Positions 53,713 through 64,000 of a stretch of DNA of 64,000 nt are shown one piece after another. The DNA comes from Apostichopus japonicus (lineage: Eukaryota; Echinodermata; Holothuroidea; Aspidochirotida; Stichopodidae). Location of the stretch: NCBI RefSeq assembly GCF_037975245.1, contig NC_092568.1, positions 7,299,501-7,363,500 of the forward strand, in the 5' to 3' direction. Under the pieces are notes generated by a model. It was not told the DNA's origin and did no database searches. It saw nothing but the letters and a program-made list of their open reading frames with translations. A program made the position numbers and the translations under genes. The number at the start of each line of letters is the position of its first letter. The stretch's first letter is position 1.

Positions 53713-54997
53713 TGTAACGTTGACCAGTGTCCCCGAAGTCCAGCTGCTTGAACTAATAAAAATCTTCAACACATATCAAGACAAAAATCGGAGAAGAGGT
53801 TGATGACTGGTTGATCGCTTATTTATTGATTTATTACGTTGATCTTTGATTCACTGGCACATGAATTTACCACAGATTATGGCATTGACAGACTTTACAG
53901 ATAAGCAGTTAATAGACATGGTACAGGAACTGTCTGTACACTTAAGCAGTAACACAGTTACGCACTTAGGAAGTTACGCAGTTAGGTAGTTACACAGTTA
54001 CGCAACTACGCACTTACGCATTTACGCACTTCCGCAGTTACGCACTTACGCAGTTACGCAGTTGCTCACTTACGCAGTTACGCACTTACGCAGTTACGCA
54101 CTTACGCAGTTACGCAGTTACGCACTTACGCAGTTACACTAACTCGTGGAGGCATACAAGATATTTAATTGGGACGTACTCAACAACAGGCTTAAAGACT
54201 TAACCAGTTTATATTACTAAATAAAATATCTCTTTTCGAGATCACAACCGAACCAGTACGTGGGTAAAAGTATTTACAAATGAAGGATAATACTAGCGTT
54301 TGTTGACTCTAGTCGTTCTCACTACTTGCTTTGCTTAAGAAAACACAAAAGATATATATAAAACAAACGCCCACATGAAACACACGGTATAGCGTTTGTG
54401 AGCCTCCTAGTGAAGTCGAAATTACAATTATCGAACCCCCTATAGAATGTGACAACAAATATGACGTCCTAAAAATACACCCTAGTTTCTTGCTACTTCA
54501 ATGCACTTAGCGCAACGATAATTTTCTTACAATTCCCTAGGTGTACGAAAAATAACCCCCGTCACCCCAAAGATACCCGATGTAATCTTTCCTAAGACAA
54601 ACAATTAAACCTAGAAGTCATGCCAAGCACATAATCGTGTGATAGAACAAAAATATACCAGTGAAGTGGTTGCAACTTACAGAAAATAGGCGTTCTCTCG
54701 GTTCTTTCTCCGTCAGAGGCCAATCTCGGAATCCCTCGTGAGCGTGGTGAGCTCAAACTAATAAAACAATCTGCGCTACCACTAACATGGGACACATCTC
54801 AATTCGGGTGCTGATTCAGCAAGGTTTATAAACAAACAGGGGTACGATTTTCATTGGCTGTCCCCACCTGTAACTCGCAAAAGCTCTACACATGTTTTGA
54901 GAGAGAGAGGCCATCGACGGGTAGAACCGAGGGAACGCTCAATCCTAAAACGAATATTACAATAACAAATTACTTAAAGGGATACATTTCCGTTACA
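53713..54997 (-). repeat. 5' LTR of the gypsy element (1285 bp)
   Basis: Same length and, by eye, same sequence as 45878-47162. A palindromic TTTATAAA at 54825-54832 lies about 170 bp into the LTR on the minus strand and could serve as TATA box. The minisatellite of ACTTACGC/AGTTACGC units is at about 53945-54147. Confidence 0.95.
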
Positions 54998-55001
54998 CAG
55001 C

Positions 55002-56033
55002 GTTGAGAAAGCAGGAGGGCTGGATACAACACATAGTATGCTATGATCAGACTATAACTGTTTATGTACACTAAACCTAAACTGTTGAATATTCTTCAAC
55101 ATTGTTTCAAAAGTTGCAAATATAGCACCGTTCAGTTGGGCATTTTGCATCCAAGCACGTCCCATTTTACCAAAATTTTGACCTCTTCGATCATAAAACA
55201 TCTTAGCCTTCCGCTCACCTCATCTCCTCCCTCTTCTTCAGGTGCCAAGATTGTCCATGGTTTTGATAACTTAGTTTTGTGACATGTTTAGTTTCTCCAA
55301 GGGAAGGAACACCAGAGGTCATAATTTTGCGAGCGTCCGAGCGATGTGAACAATGGAATGATTTGACTGGGCCATTTGGCCTTTTAAGAGGGCCAATGGT
55401 TTTAAGAATGCTTTAGATAGTTACTTTCAGAATTGCTACAGGATCGGATGTTTCTGTGTTCAGCTCTGTAATATGGTCCACGATGAAGATTTTGACGTCC
55501 CTCCTGGGTTTTTTCCTAGTAAACTACTAGTACTACACTGAACTAAAAAAAATAGATAGAAAAATATCAAAAATATGATATGATGGTTGTTAATGGGGTT
55601 CAGCATCTAACATGTGACTTTTTCACGCTTCCACCCCTCCCCCTCCACCCCCCTTTACCCCTCCCCAATCTCGCAACTTTGCAAAGGGTTAACTTGAGTC
55701 AGCATTGTGAAATCGGAAGTAACCATCGAAACACACTCTTTATCACCCGAAAAAAATGCTAAGAAGAATAGGCGTAGCCGATGACGTCATGGCATGAACA
55801 CGCGACCATTTATTTATACAATACTGTACAGCTCTATACTGTACTGTAGACGTTATGTTTGTGTATATGTATGCAGCTCTGTAGGAAAACGATTCAGTCG
55901 GATTTTCCGGAATACGCTCAATCGGCTCTGTTAGAATTGCCAGGTGATTTTACCTAACGTACAGGACACGTATAGACTTGTTAGCCTAACGGTACAACGG
56001 ACTGTAACCTCCCATATTTGGTTTTGCACTCAG
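55002..56033. other. Upstream region of the EHD gene
   Basis: No coding exon seen. It includes a C-rich patch (55621-55665), a TGACGTCA octamer at 55782-55789 about 300 bp before the EHD start codon, and a likely acceptor TTTTGCACTCAG ending at 56033, which would place a 5' untranslated exon upstream. Confidence 0.45.
55782..55789. promoter_or_regulatory. Candidate CRE (TGACGTCA) near EHD promoter
   Basis: Perfect CREB/ATF octamer 295 bp before the EHD start codon. Only a sequence match; no start site can be placed. Confidence 0.3.
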
Positions 56034-56083
56034 AAGTGATTGATTTCTCCCTTTTAAGTCGTGAGATCATCGAAAATATCAAG

Positions 56084-56995
56084 ATGTTGCGGTGGTTGAG
56101 GGAAGATTCATCTGCGCGCAAGCAGCCAGATATTAGAAACGTGATTGAAGGTTTGCAGGAATTTTACAAGGACTGCATCTTACCGTTGGAAGAACATTAC
56201 AAATTTTCTGACTTCCATTCTCCACCATTAGACCCTGCAGATTTTTCAGCTAATCCAATGATTTTGTTAGTCGGTCAGTATTCGACTGGTAAGACAACCT
56301 TTATCAGATATTTACTTGAACAAGACTTTCCTGGCATTCGAGTAGGGCCAGAACCAACAACTGATCGTTTCATTGCTGTTATGTATGGTGAAAAGGAGCA
56401 GGTTATTCCAGGCAATGCATTGGTAGTTGATCCTGATAGACAATTTCGAAAACTGTCCCGCTTTGGGAATGCATTCCTTAACCGTTTCCAGTGTTCCCAG
56501 ACACAAAATGATGTTCTTAACAGCATAACCATTGTTGACACACCAGGCATCCTATCTGGAGAGAAGCAGAGGTTGGATCGCGGTTACGATTTTGTCGGTG
56601 TGTTGGAGTGGTTTGCCGAGAGAGCGGATCGGATCATTCTGTTGTTTGATGCCCATAAACTGGACATTTCTGATGAATTCAGAAGAAGCATAGAAGCCCT
56701 GAAGGGCCATGATGACAAGATTCGCATTGTTTTGAATAAGTCTGACATGGTTGACCACCAACAGCTGATGAGAGTGTATGGTGCGTTGATGTGGTCCTTA
56801 GGAAAGGTTTTGCAGACCCCAGAGGTTACTAGAGTCTACATTGGGTCCTTTTGGGACAAACCTTTACAGCACGACCATAACCGAAAGCTTTTTGAAGATG
56901 AGGCCAAAGATCTCTTCAAAGATCTTCAATGTCTACCCCGAAATGCTGCCCTAAGAAAGCTCAACGACCTAATCAAAAGAGCCAGACTTGCCAAG
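56084..56995 (+). CDS. EHD-family (EH-domain) ATPase, first coding exon
   Basis: 304 codons ending exactly at AAG|GTAAGA, in phase 0. EHD proteins are dynamin-like ATPases that tubulate membranes in endocytic recycling. The order is N-terminal helix (QPDIRNVIEGLQEFY), P-loop GQYSTGKTT at residues 64-72, switch I with GPEPTTDRF, DTPG at 152-155, NKSD at 218-221, and RNAALRKLNDLIKRARLAK at the exon end. ATG at 56084 is preferred over 56018 because MLRWLRED fits the usual short EHD N-terminus and an acceptor seems to end at 56033. Family members run about 530-550 residues, so the rest of the helical domain and the EH domain lie beyond the window. It could be the EHD1/3/4 ancestor. Confidence 0.95.
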
Positions 56996-57589
56996 GTAAG
57001 ATTAAGAAGCATAGGCTACTCTGGTAAATATTGTTGTGCCCAGCAATTAAGTTCACTGGTTTCAGTTGGTATGGAAAGTCCAGGTTTTCTTTTTCATTTT
57101 GCTCAAAAGGAAATAGTTAAAAGGCATTGAAGACTCGCCCCAAACCGAGCGCGGTCATCTGAAAAAGTTAACTTTCCGTTGCTTGCAAGTGACGTTTTGT
57201 TCGTGTCGCTACAAAAGGCAGACAGTAATGAAATGTGATACCTTGTTATCTTTAGCTGGACCTAAGATGTCCATCGCTGTATCGTTTATACACTGTGCTG
57301 TGGATATTGACCGCAACTGTATGTACTGACTGTACACTAGTGTCTAATTACCGAAGCTGTGTGTGTATTTTCTGGGATCGATGGTGGTGTCTAACACTTC
57401 TGTTACACCTCATTCGAAACTAGGTCAGATTACTGGCATTAGACGTTTCTTTTTGCGCGAGTCTTCACACCCTTTAAATGGTTAATGTACAGTACCTGCA
57501 GCCTAAACAACATGTTGAGCACTAAGATTTGTTATTATTTTGTACTTGCAGTGTACGTCAGATTGTACATAGCATTAATTAGTTAAGAT

Positions 57590-57675
57590 TACTGTAGGTT
57601 ATGTCTAGTATCAGGCTACCATTGTACAACTTTACTGTAGGTTATGTCTAGTATCAGGCTACCATTGTACAGCTT
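57590..57675. repeat. 43-bp tandem duplication
   Basis: TACTGTAGGTTATGTCTAGT followed by ATCAGGCTACCATTGTACA appears twice with a period of 43 bp and almost no change. Confidence 0.9.
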
Positions 57676-60600
57676 AGGCCTGTTGTCTCAAGTTTAATTT
57701 CAATGGAAATTTGTGTTTTACTTTTGTATGGGTACTTATATTTGTTTGTAGCCCTTTCTTTTCACAACTTCTTTAGGAAAAGTCCTGCCAACATAATGAT
57801 GAACGAATTCATGGATAGGGCTTGATGTGGACCCCACTGTATGTCATAAAGTATGGCAAATTTCATATCATTCATGTCATAACATAAAATGTAAAATAGC
57901 AGCCCTATTGACATTTTGTGTGGACAAGAGATGTCTGTAAATCTCTCAATTTGTTAATGTAACTATACAAATTGCAGTCATTATAAGCTATGACTTTCTC
58001 TATGGAGTATGATGCTGTTGGCTGATGAAACAATCACAATTATACCTGTTTTACAACCCTCTGCCAAAACTCTGGGAGGCCAGACGTTTGCTAAACAGTT
58101 GATGTAGATGACAATACCCTGTATCTTTCAAGTTGTCTCTGCCAACTACAGTATCTTTGGCAAAGAGGGTTTACACTTTGAGTGCAAGATTTGCACAGAG
58201 AATCTATGCCGAAGCTGAATTGATATTAAAGGAAAGCACTGAACATTTATCATCTTCATAGGTCTGTTCACTATTAGGCAACGTTCTTCACCAAGCATTT
58301 TAGAGCCTGTCACAAATTATAGTTAGTTAGTTTAAACCAACATAAATTTGCAAATCAAGTAAACCCAAGGCTTGTTCTGTATGCGGTAGGATAATGCAAA
58401 GTAGTTACATATATTGTATACTGTACTGTGGTTATTGCAATGTACAGCACAATGTGCACATGTGGATGTACAGAGGGACCAGGCTTCCTGTAAAAAATTA
58501 TAGAAATGCACAGACCTAAGCTCTATACTGTACTACAGTTTGTAGAGCGTTGATGTTTATATATCTGCAACAATACTGGATCAATACCTATCCTTTTTGT
58601 TACGACTTATTGTAGGCCTTCAGTAACATCATTATTATATGAATTCCAGTAGTACTGTAACATGAATTACAAAGTTTTAATTTTACTGTTTCCAAAGAAA
58701 TACTTACACCTGTAGACAAAAAGTTAGCCTGAAGCCTTGAAGGCTATAGTATTGGAAGTGGAATAAGCAGAAAAGCAGCATAAACTTTTACTGTACAATA
58801 TTACGATGTTTTCGTAACACAATCACAGCTCTACTGTAAACTTTGCTTTAATTACTTAACCACTTAGCTGAAAGTTTTTGATAATTTTCATTTCGAAAGT
58901 TCAAAAGTTCAAAAACTTGTGTGTCATGACCAGATGTCATGCTTCAATGGTAAATACTTTGTCAACAGAAATTTAACTCGAAGACCTGTGCAACACTAGT
59001 GTTGACTCCGTTAAATTTTACCAAATTGGCAACTTGGGGGTAAAAAGTAGCACTATAAAGACCATGGCTATATATACAGAAGAGTACTAAGGGATGCCGG
59101 AGGTACATCAAAAGGCCCTTTCCCTGCCTCTCATGTGGCTTCAAAGCCTTCAAGGCACCCAAGCTTAATAGTATTATATACTTGGTTTCTGTGCTTTGGT
59201 GCATCCCTCTTCGAACCAGAAAATAGTCAATGGTCTGTTCAGGCCTAATGAAGTAGATTCTATAAAGTATCATATCATAAAAAACTTTTAGGTGGCAATG
59301 TACACGATTTAGCTCAACCATACGTTTGACAGTATTGAGATACAAGTGTACGCACTACGTGCTTTACTAAGCCCAGTAATTTCTATCTCTAGAGTTGAAA
59401 ACCTTAGACTGCATCATAATTGTCTGGCATGAGTTTGATTGTATTCCTACTACTGTTAGCTCTGTATTGAATGTAAAATGCAGTACTAGCTCTCAACATT
59501 AAGCCAATATATACCAGCAACAAATTTGAGAGCCTGGTAAATTTTTGGAACGTTTATAATGTGATTAAAGAGATACTACCATATGTGTTTATTTGAAAGG
59601 GCGGTCTACAGCCTATGTCGACCCTGACAGTTGAGTTCTGAACAGACTAGACGTTTACAGAGTGTTGGTGAATGCTGTACTATTGGTTAATTTATGTTGT
59701 ACTACTTTTTCCAAAATCGTTGTCAGAAGTTCATTTAACAATTATCGGCTTGGAAGGCATTCATATTAAGAAGCTTAGCAGCAACATACACTGTACCTGT
59801 GGTAGAAGCCGAATAGCTACTGTATATTAACTGCACGTCGGGCGGCTATCCAAGATACAGATTTTTAACTCATTTTGGATTTTTTTACTAGGCGGAATAT
59901 TAGCGTAGATGGGAAAATGGGCGGATTTCTCCTGGATGAAAAAACCCCACCTTGACCCTGGCCTGCCAGAGCTCGAACATACCCTGGGACCCTGTTAAAG
60001 CTGATTTTCCTTCCTGTTGTATAACTGCACCTCCAAACAACTCATTGTCTAGAGGTTCTCTGAAGCAGGATGCTCTTAAATACTGAATTTAAGCAAGATA
60101 TGAACTTAAATGTTAAATTGGGCACATTTTTTCAGAAATCATTGTGTTAGTGTTCACAATGTAATTTCGACCAACCAGAATTCCAGTCCTGTCAACAGGC
60201 ATACATGTATTCTCAACCAGCCAGAATTGTACTCTCAACCCACCTGCTGTGATTAGTGTATGTGCAGTGCTGTGCAAGTATGCAGACTAAACAGTACAAT
60301 ACGTTACTTAGATTTTGTGTCGTGACTAAAATTAAAATGAGGTGGATACACAGTGTACATATGTTTATGAAGATTATGGTTACTGTACCTTTGAGACACA
60401 CCCACTAAAATTAATCGAAACAGAGTTAAAGAGACTGAGTCGCAGAAATGATAACAAGTATATATATTCAAAATCTTCTTGGAAAAATTCTGGTTTTAAC
60501 TTTACTTATTTGCTTTTGCTTCCTTTACAAGTTCAAATACTTTATTAAAATTTATACAAACGACTGCCCAAGTCTTTTGTCATGCACAATAATTATTGAT

Positions 60601-62040
60601 TAATTTGGATCACCAGGTACCAGTTTTCTCCCTTTTATTTTGTGTTATTTATTCAAAATTGCAAATTGTGTACATATTAATAATTATATATAATTTGCAT
60701 ACCTGTTTTTGCTTGATGTGTCTTGAAAGCGCTCATTAATAGCTTATTGTTGAGTGTGTAAAATGTATTTGGGGAGTCAGGCTAGCCCCCCAAAAAATAA
60801 GTTTTTTGTTTAGTTGTCCAACAAAGACTTGTATACTGTACAAAACAGTACAATACTACAGTAGTGCATGTAGCTGTAAGATACAATGATGGCAGTTATG
60901 GTTTCTGTTCCTGACCAACAAACAATGCAACTGCTGCATGCCATGCAGATATTTTAAGGCAGCATTTAATGGCTACTTGGTAATGTAATTCCTTAATATG
61001 GGTGGCAGAGTACCACCACTTTTTTTTTTATTGCTGTCAGTTAAAAGAGTTTGAGAAACCATGTTATCCACACTTCTGGCTGATAAGGAGAATGACTCTT
61101 TGGCTTCTAAGGATGCTCATAACATTGTAAAGGTTGACCTCAATCGTGATAATCTTGTCATGGTTGATTCCAATCTGTTTTTCAATTCTCACTATGACTT
61201 TGGCCTATAGACCCTAGTTACTTTCCACTGAGGAAAAAAATTCACTTTTGCTCTACCTTCCTGTAGAAACTGGGGGAAATTCTTGATTTTTTGTGTAAAA
61301 GAAGAATTTTATGTTGCTCAAGAGAATTTTTTTCTAATGTTGAGAATTCAATTGGCAATTGCAGAGTAAATAACTATATATGAAACTGAAAGGCCTATTT
61401 GAAATTGAATTGAAAATGCAACAAGTTCTTTTGACAGGGACAACTCCCTGGTTATACATACTGTACAGTTACATGCAGTAGAACCATGAACACTTATGTT
61501 TATTGGCATTGCACATTGTGCTGAGGAGATTTTCTGCAGTATGCCACAGTGTTACAATACAGTAGTTTATACCAAACCAGTCAATCTATGAAAATGTATT
61601 TGGCCAAAGTTTTTGTCAGATGTACTGACTCATTCTACTGATCATTATGAGTATTTTATCGTGGTATGCATGCAAGCAGTTACAGTGTTGTTAAATATTA
61701 GAACTTTACTGTACATATATACAGTGCAGCAACCAGATTATACACATTGTGAAACCTCTTTAGGGAATCCCCCATTGAGATACATGTGCATAAACTGTTA
61801 GGGAATAATAGCCATTGTCAAGGAGGAAATTCCTGTATTGAATAGAATGGATTTCAGTACTGTGCAGTCAGATAAGTGGTTTCAGAATCAATAGGGAAGT
61901 TGTCAGACAGTGATATGGCATATAAACTTACCTTGACTCTGGTCACTTACCTGTCTCATACTTATAGACACTCTCATCGAATTGACTAAAATTGATAACA
62001 GTTGGCAACAGACTTCACTGCTGGTTCATCACCCTTTAAG

Positions 62041-62146
62041 CTGCTTTGCAATCTGTTAAAAATGACTTCTTAATGTTCAGATTGCAAAGTAGCTCGAGAT
62101 AACCATCATCAGAAGAAGATTCTTTTGACGATGGTTATCTCGAGCT
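62041..62146. repeat. Two adjacent hairpins (cruciform-like)
   Basis: Arms CTGCTTTGCAATCTG (62041-62055) and CAGATTGCAAAGTAG (62078-62092) pair with one mismatch. Directly after, AGCTCGAGATAACCATC (62091-62107) pairs perfectly with GATGGTTATCTCGAGCT (62130-62146). The outer ends both read GCTGCTTT. It may be a small foldback element. Confidence 0.85.
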
Positions 62147-63775
62147 GCTTTTAAAAAATCATTTTAATCGCATAGTAAAATGCTATGCAACATTGGCTAA
62201 TTGCTATACCAAACTATGCAAAGGTGTGTACAGTAGCAGGTTTTGTACATAGGAATGTAGCATTTGATAAAGAGACAGTTTCGAGTCTTCAAAACTGCTA
62301 TGTATGGCTACACAAATTTTCCAAACTAAATTATTCCTTTTAGATACTTTCCTGTAAACTTGTAGCATCTTGCTTTCGTATATTCTGATGCGTTCTCCTC
62401 GACAGATTTTTAAACTCAGATTAGTTATAATTACTTATTACTTGATCAAAATGAAACAAAACTGTTAGCAAACTAGTTATCCACTAAAGAACCTGTGTTA
62501 GAGAATGTGTTAAAAGTAAGAGGGCCTGAAGTTTCGATCCTAGCATTACTTTTTACTTGAACGATATTCCGTTGCAAAATTCGATGACTATTCTTTGCTC
62601 ATTTTTTTTCAGGTCCACTTACCTGTTTTGTTGTCCTCAAAGAGTTACAGTAGAATCATAATTGATAGCTGGTTCAAGCCTCACTGATTATGCACGGTCG
62701 TCTACAGTAGGCTTGAAACCTCCAAAAGTGAAAGAGTAGTACTTTGGTTCATGTTTATCTTGAAACACAACTGACTTTCTCATATATTCATCTGTTAATG
62801 TTCATACTTAACATTCAAGTAAGATTATAGCATCTGATCATCAGATTGTGGGAGGAAGTTGAATGGATGTGGACAGCAGGAGAGAGAACCCCAATTAACC
62901 AACCGGCTGCTTTAATATCAGCTGTTACACTTCGCTTGCTTGTGAAATTTGTAGAACTTTTTTCATGAACAAGACCGTTCAAGACACGTGGTAGGTGGAG
63001 AGTCTTTCACTTCAAGTAAATATTGATCTTTGGAAAGTTGGAAACTGACGGCACAGATTTTGTTGATATGCCTGCCCGTAATAAAAGGCCTTTGGGAGAA
63101 CACAGCCAAAAATTGAAGTGAAGACAAGTCATTTCTACAGGCTATTTTTTTGAAAGAGAGCTACTGTACTTTTGGCTTTGAATTTTTCACTACTTTTGTC
63201 TATTATTCTGACTCTGTAATAATACTGTACTTAACCTTAGCCTTTCAAAGAATAATGTGTTTCTTATACCTGCAAAAAAAATTTGTTGCTTCAAAAGTCA
63301 ACATGAAAGGTGTGGAAATGGTACTGTACACTGATACTATACAAGGAAATTTGTGAATATAAGTTCCTTGAGGGATATCCAATAAGTATGGGAATAATAC
63401 AGTTTGTCTATGCTGCATAGGGTAGCAAGGGTTAAATCAAATCATCAGACAATATTATTATTCCAAGGTAAATGTCTGACCTTTATACAGTGCTGCGAGA
63501 CTACAATCATCTACAGTATCTACACACGTTGTGGACTCCTAACATCTATACATGGATGATGTGCACTGGCACAGCTGGCACAGGAATGTCACATATTCAA
63601 CACTAATTATATATCATCTATTATATATATATCAGCTATGGCCCCAAATCACTGATCGAAACGATAGTGTAAGTGCTTTCAATTCATCGGGTCCAAAAGC
63701 AATGCTCTATTAGGGTTCATATTTTAAATGCCGGATTGTCAACCTTTGCAAGATTCCGAGGTGCTATAATACCGG

Positions 63776-63845
63776 TGTATATCTATTATTATCTACAAGT
63801 GTTACTGTGTATATCTAATATTATCTACAAGTGTTACTGTTAGGG
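63776..63845. repeat. 33-bp tandem duplication
   Basis: GTGTATATCTATTATTATCT plus ACAAGTGTTACT is repeated once with a single local change (TAATATTATCT). Confidence 0.85.
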
Positions 63846-64000
63846 TAGTTGAGTTATCTTTAGTTTGCTTACATAACCATTCATAAAGAAACGACCTTAA
63901 ACCCTTGAAATATTGGTTTACTTTACTGTCTCAGTTTAAACAGTGTCAATCATGCACTGGATACCAATAAACTGTAAATTGTACTTCACAGTAAGGTACA

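Larger units (their letters stand above)
45878..54997 (-). mobile_element. Complete Ty3/gypsy LTR retrotransposon
   Basis: The element is 9120 bp and read on the minus strand. Order from its 5' end: LTR 54997-53713, primer site complementary to tRNA-Leu, gag, pol in -1 frame, zinc-finger ORF, polypurine tract, LTR 47162-45878. Flanks carry CAGC at 45874-45877 and 54998-55001 (ACAGC if one terminal base is counted as target). By eye the two 1285-bp LTRs show no difference and all frames are open, so it inserted recently and may be active. It lies between the mini-exon gene and EHD. Confidence 0.95.
56996..64000 (+). other. EHD intron 1 (at least 7 kb), no exon found
   Basis: I looked for the next expected EHD segment (Val-His-Ala-Tyr-Ile followed by Ser-Ser-Leu) and did not find a convincing match. 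The stretch holds a 43-bp tandem duplication at 57590-57675, a double hairpin at 62041-62146, a 33-bp direct repeat at 63776-63840, a repeat head at 62512-62546 shared with 7447, and many TACTGTA/TACAGTA motifs. Confidence 0.6.

Noticed and set aside
62629..62690. Possible second EHD exon reading Val-His-Leu-Pro-Val-Leu-Leu-Ser-Ser-Lys after an acceptor-like CAG
   Set aside because: It shares Val-His and Ser-Ser with the expected VHAYIISSLK, but the rest does not fit and a stop follows soon without a good donor. Probably chance.

Overview
This is animal nuclear DNA. It is AT-rich, its genes are split by many GT-AG introns, and it carries tRNA-derived SINEs, hAT and Harbinger-type elements and a complete Ty3/gypsy retrotransposon. 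The gene content (axonemal dynein heavy chain, EHD ATPase) and repeat style suggest a marine invertebrate, perhaps an echinoderm. That placement is inference and is not proven by the sequence.

Layout. (1) 920-26732, + strand: the 3' part (36 exons, 2178 codons, stop included in the last exon) of an axonemal dynein heavy chain, from AAA3 through AAA4, stalk, microtubule-binding domain, AAA5, AAA6 and the C-terminal domain. It resembles the DNAH6/DNAH14-type inner-arm chains, but has an unusual AAA4 P-loop and several Gly/Ser/Pro-rich insertions. Introns hold three SINE copies and tandem duplications. (2) 26711-27475: fifteen copies of a 51-bp repeat built from the last codons and stop of the dynein gene. 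(3) 30633-39941, + strand: a gene I reconstructed from splice signals, made of about 23 tiny exons. The 21 internal exons are 36-78 nt, all multiples of three, all bounded by phase-1 introns, and encode a Thr/Ser/Gln-rich protein of about 409 residues. It resembles no family I know and is the best candidate for an undescribed system. (4) 39495-45521: a Harbinger-like MITE with TAA duplications, a nest of hAT-type elements each with its own perfect 8-bp target duplication, and a related short hAT element. (5) 45878-54997: a 9.1-kb Ty3/gypsy retrotransposon on the minus strand with 1285-bp LTRs in which I saw no difference, tRNA-Leu primer site, gag, pol in the -1 frame with a GGGAAAC slippery site, and a third ORF with two C2H2 zinc fingers in the position of env, preceded by a strong splice acceptor. 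(6) 56084-56995, + strand: first coding exon of an EHD-family ATPase, followed by at least 7 kb of intron.

A recurring theme is that four tandem-repeat arrays (16057-16450, 22444-22690, 26711-27475, 37128-37345) each contain the end of an adjacent exon, and three of them multiply a 5' splice site. The dynein, the mini-exon gene and EHD are unrelated in function; nothing suggests they act together. Exon coordinates were worked out by eye from splice consensus, reading-frame continuity and family conservation.
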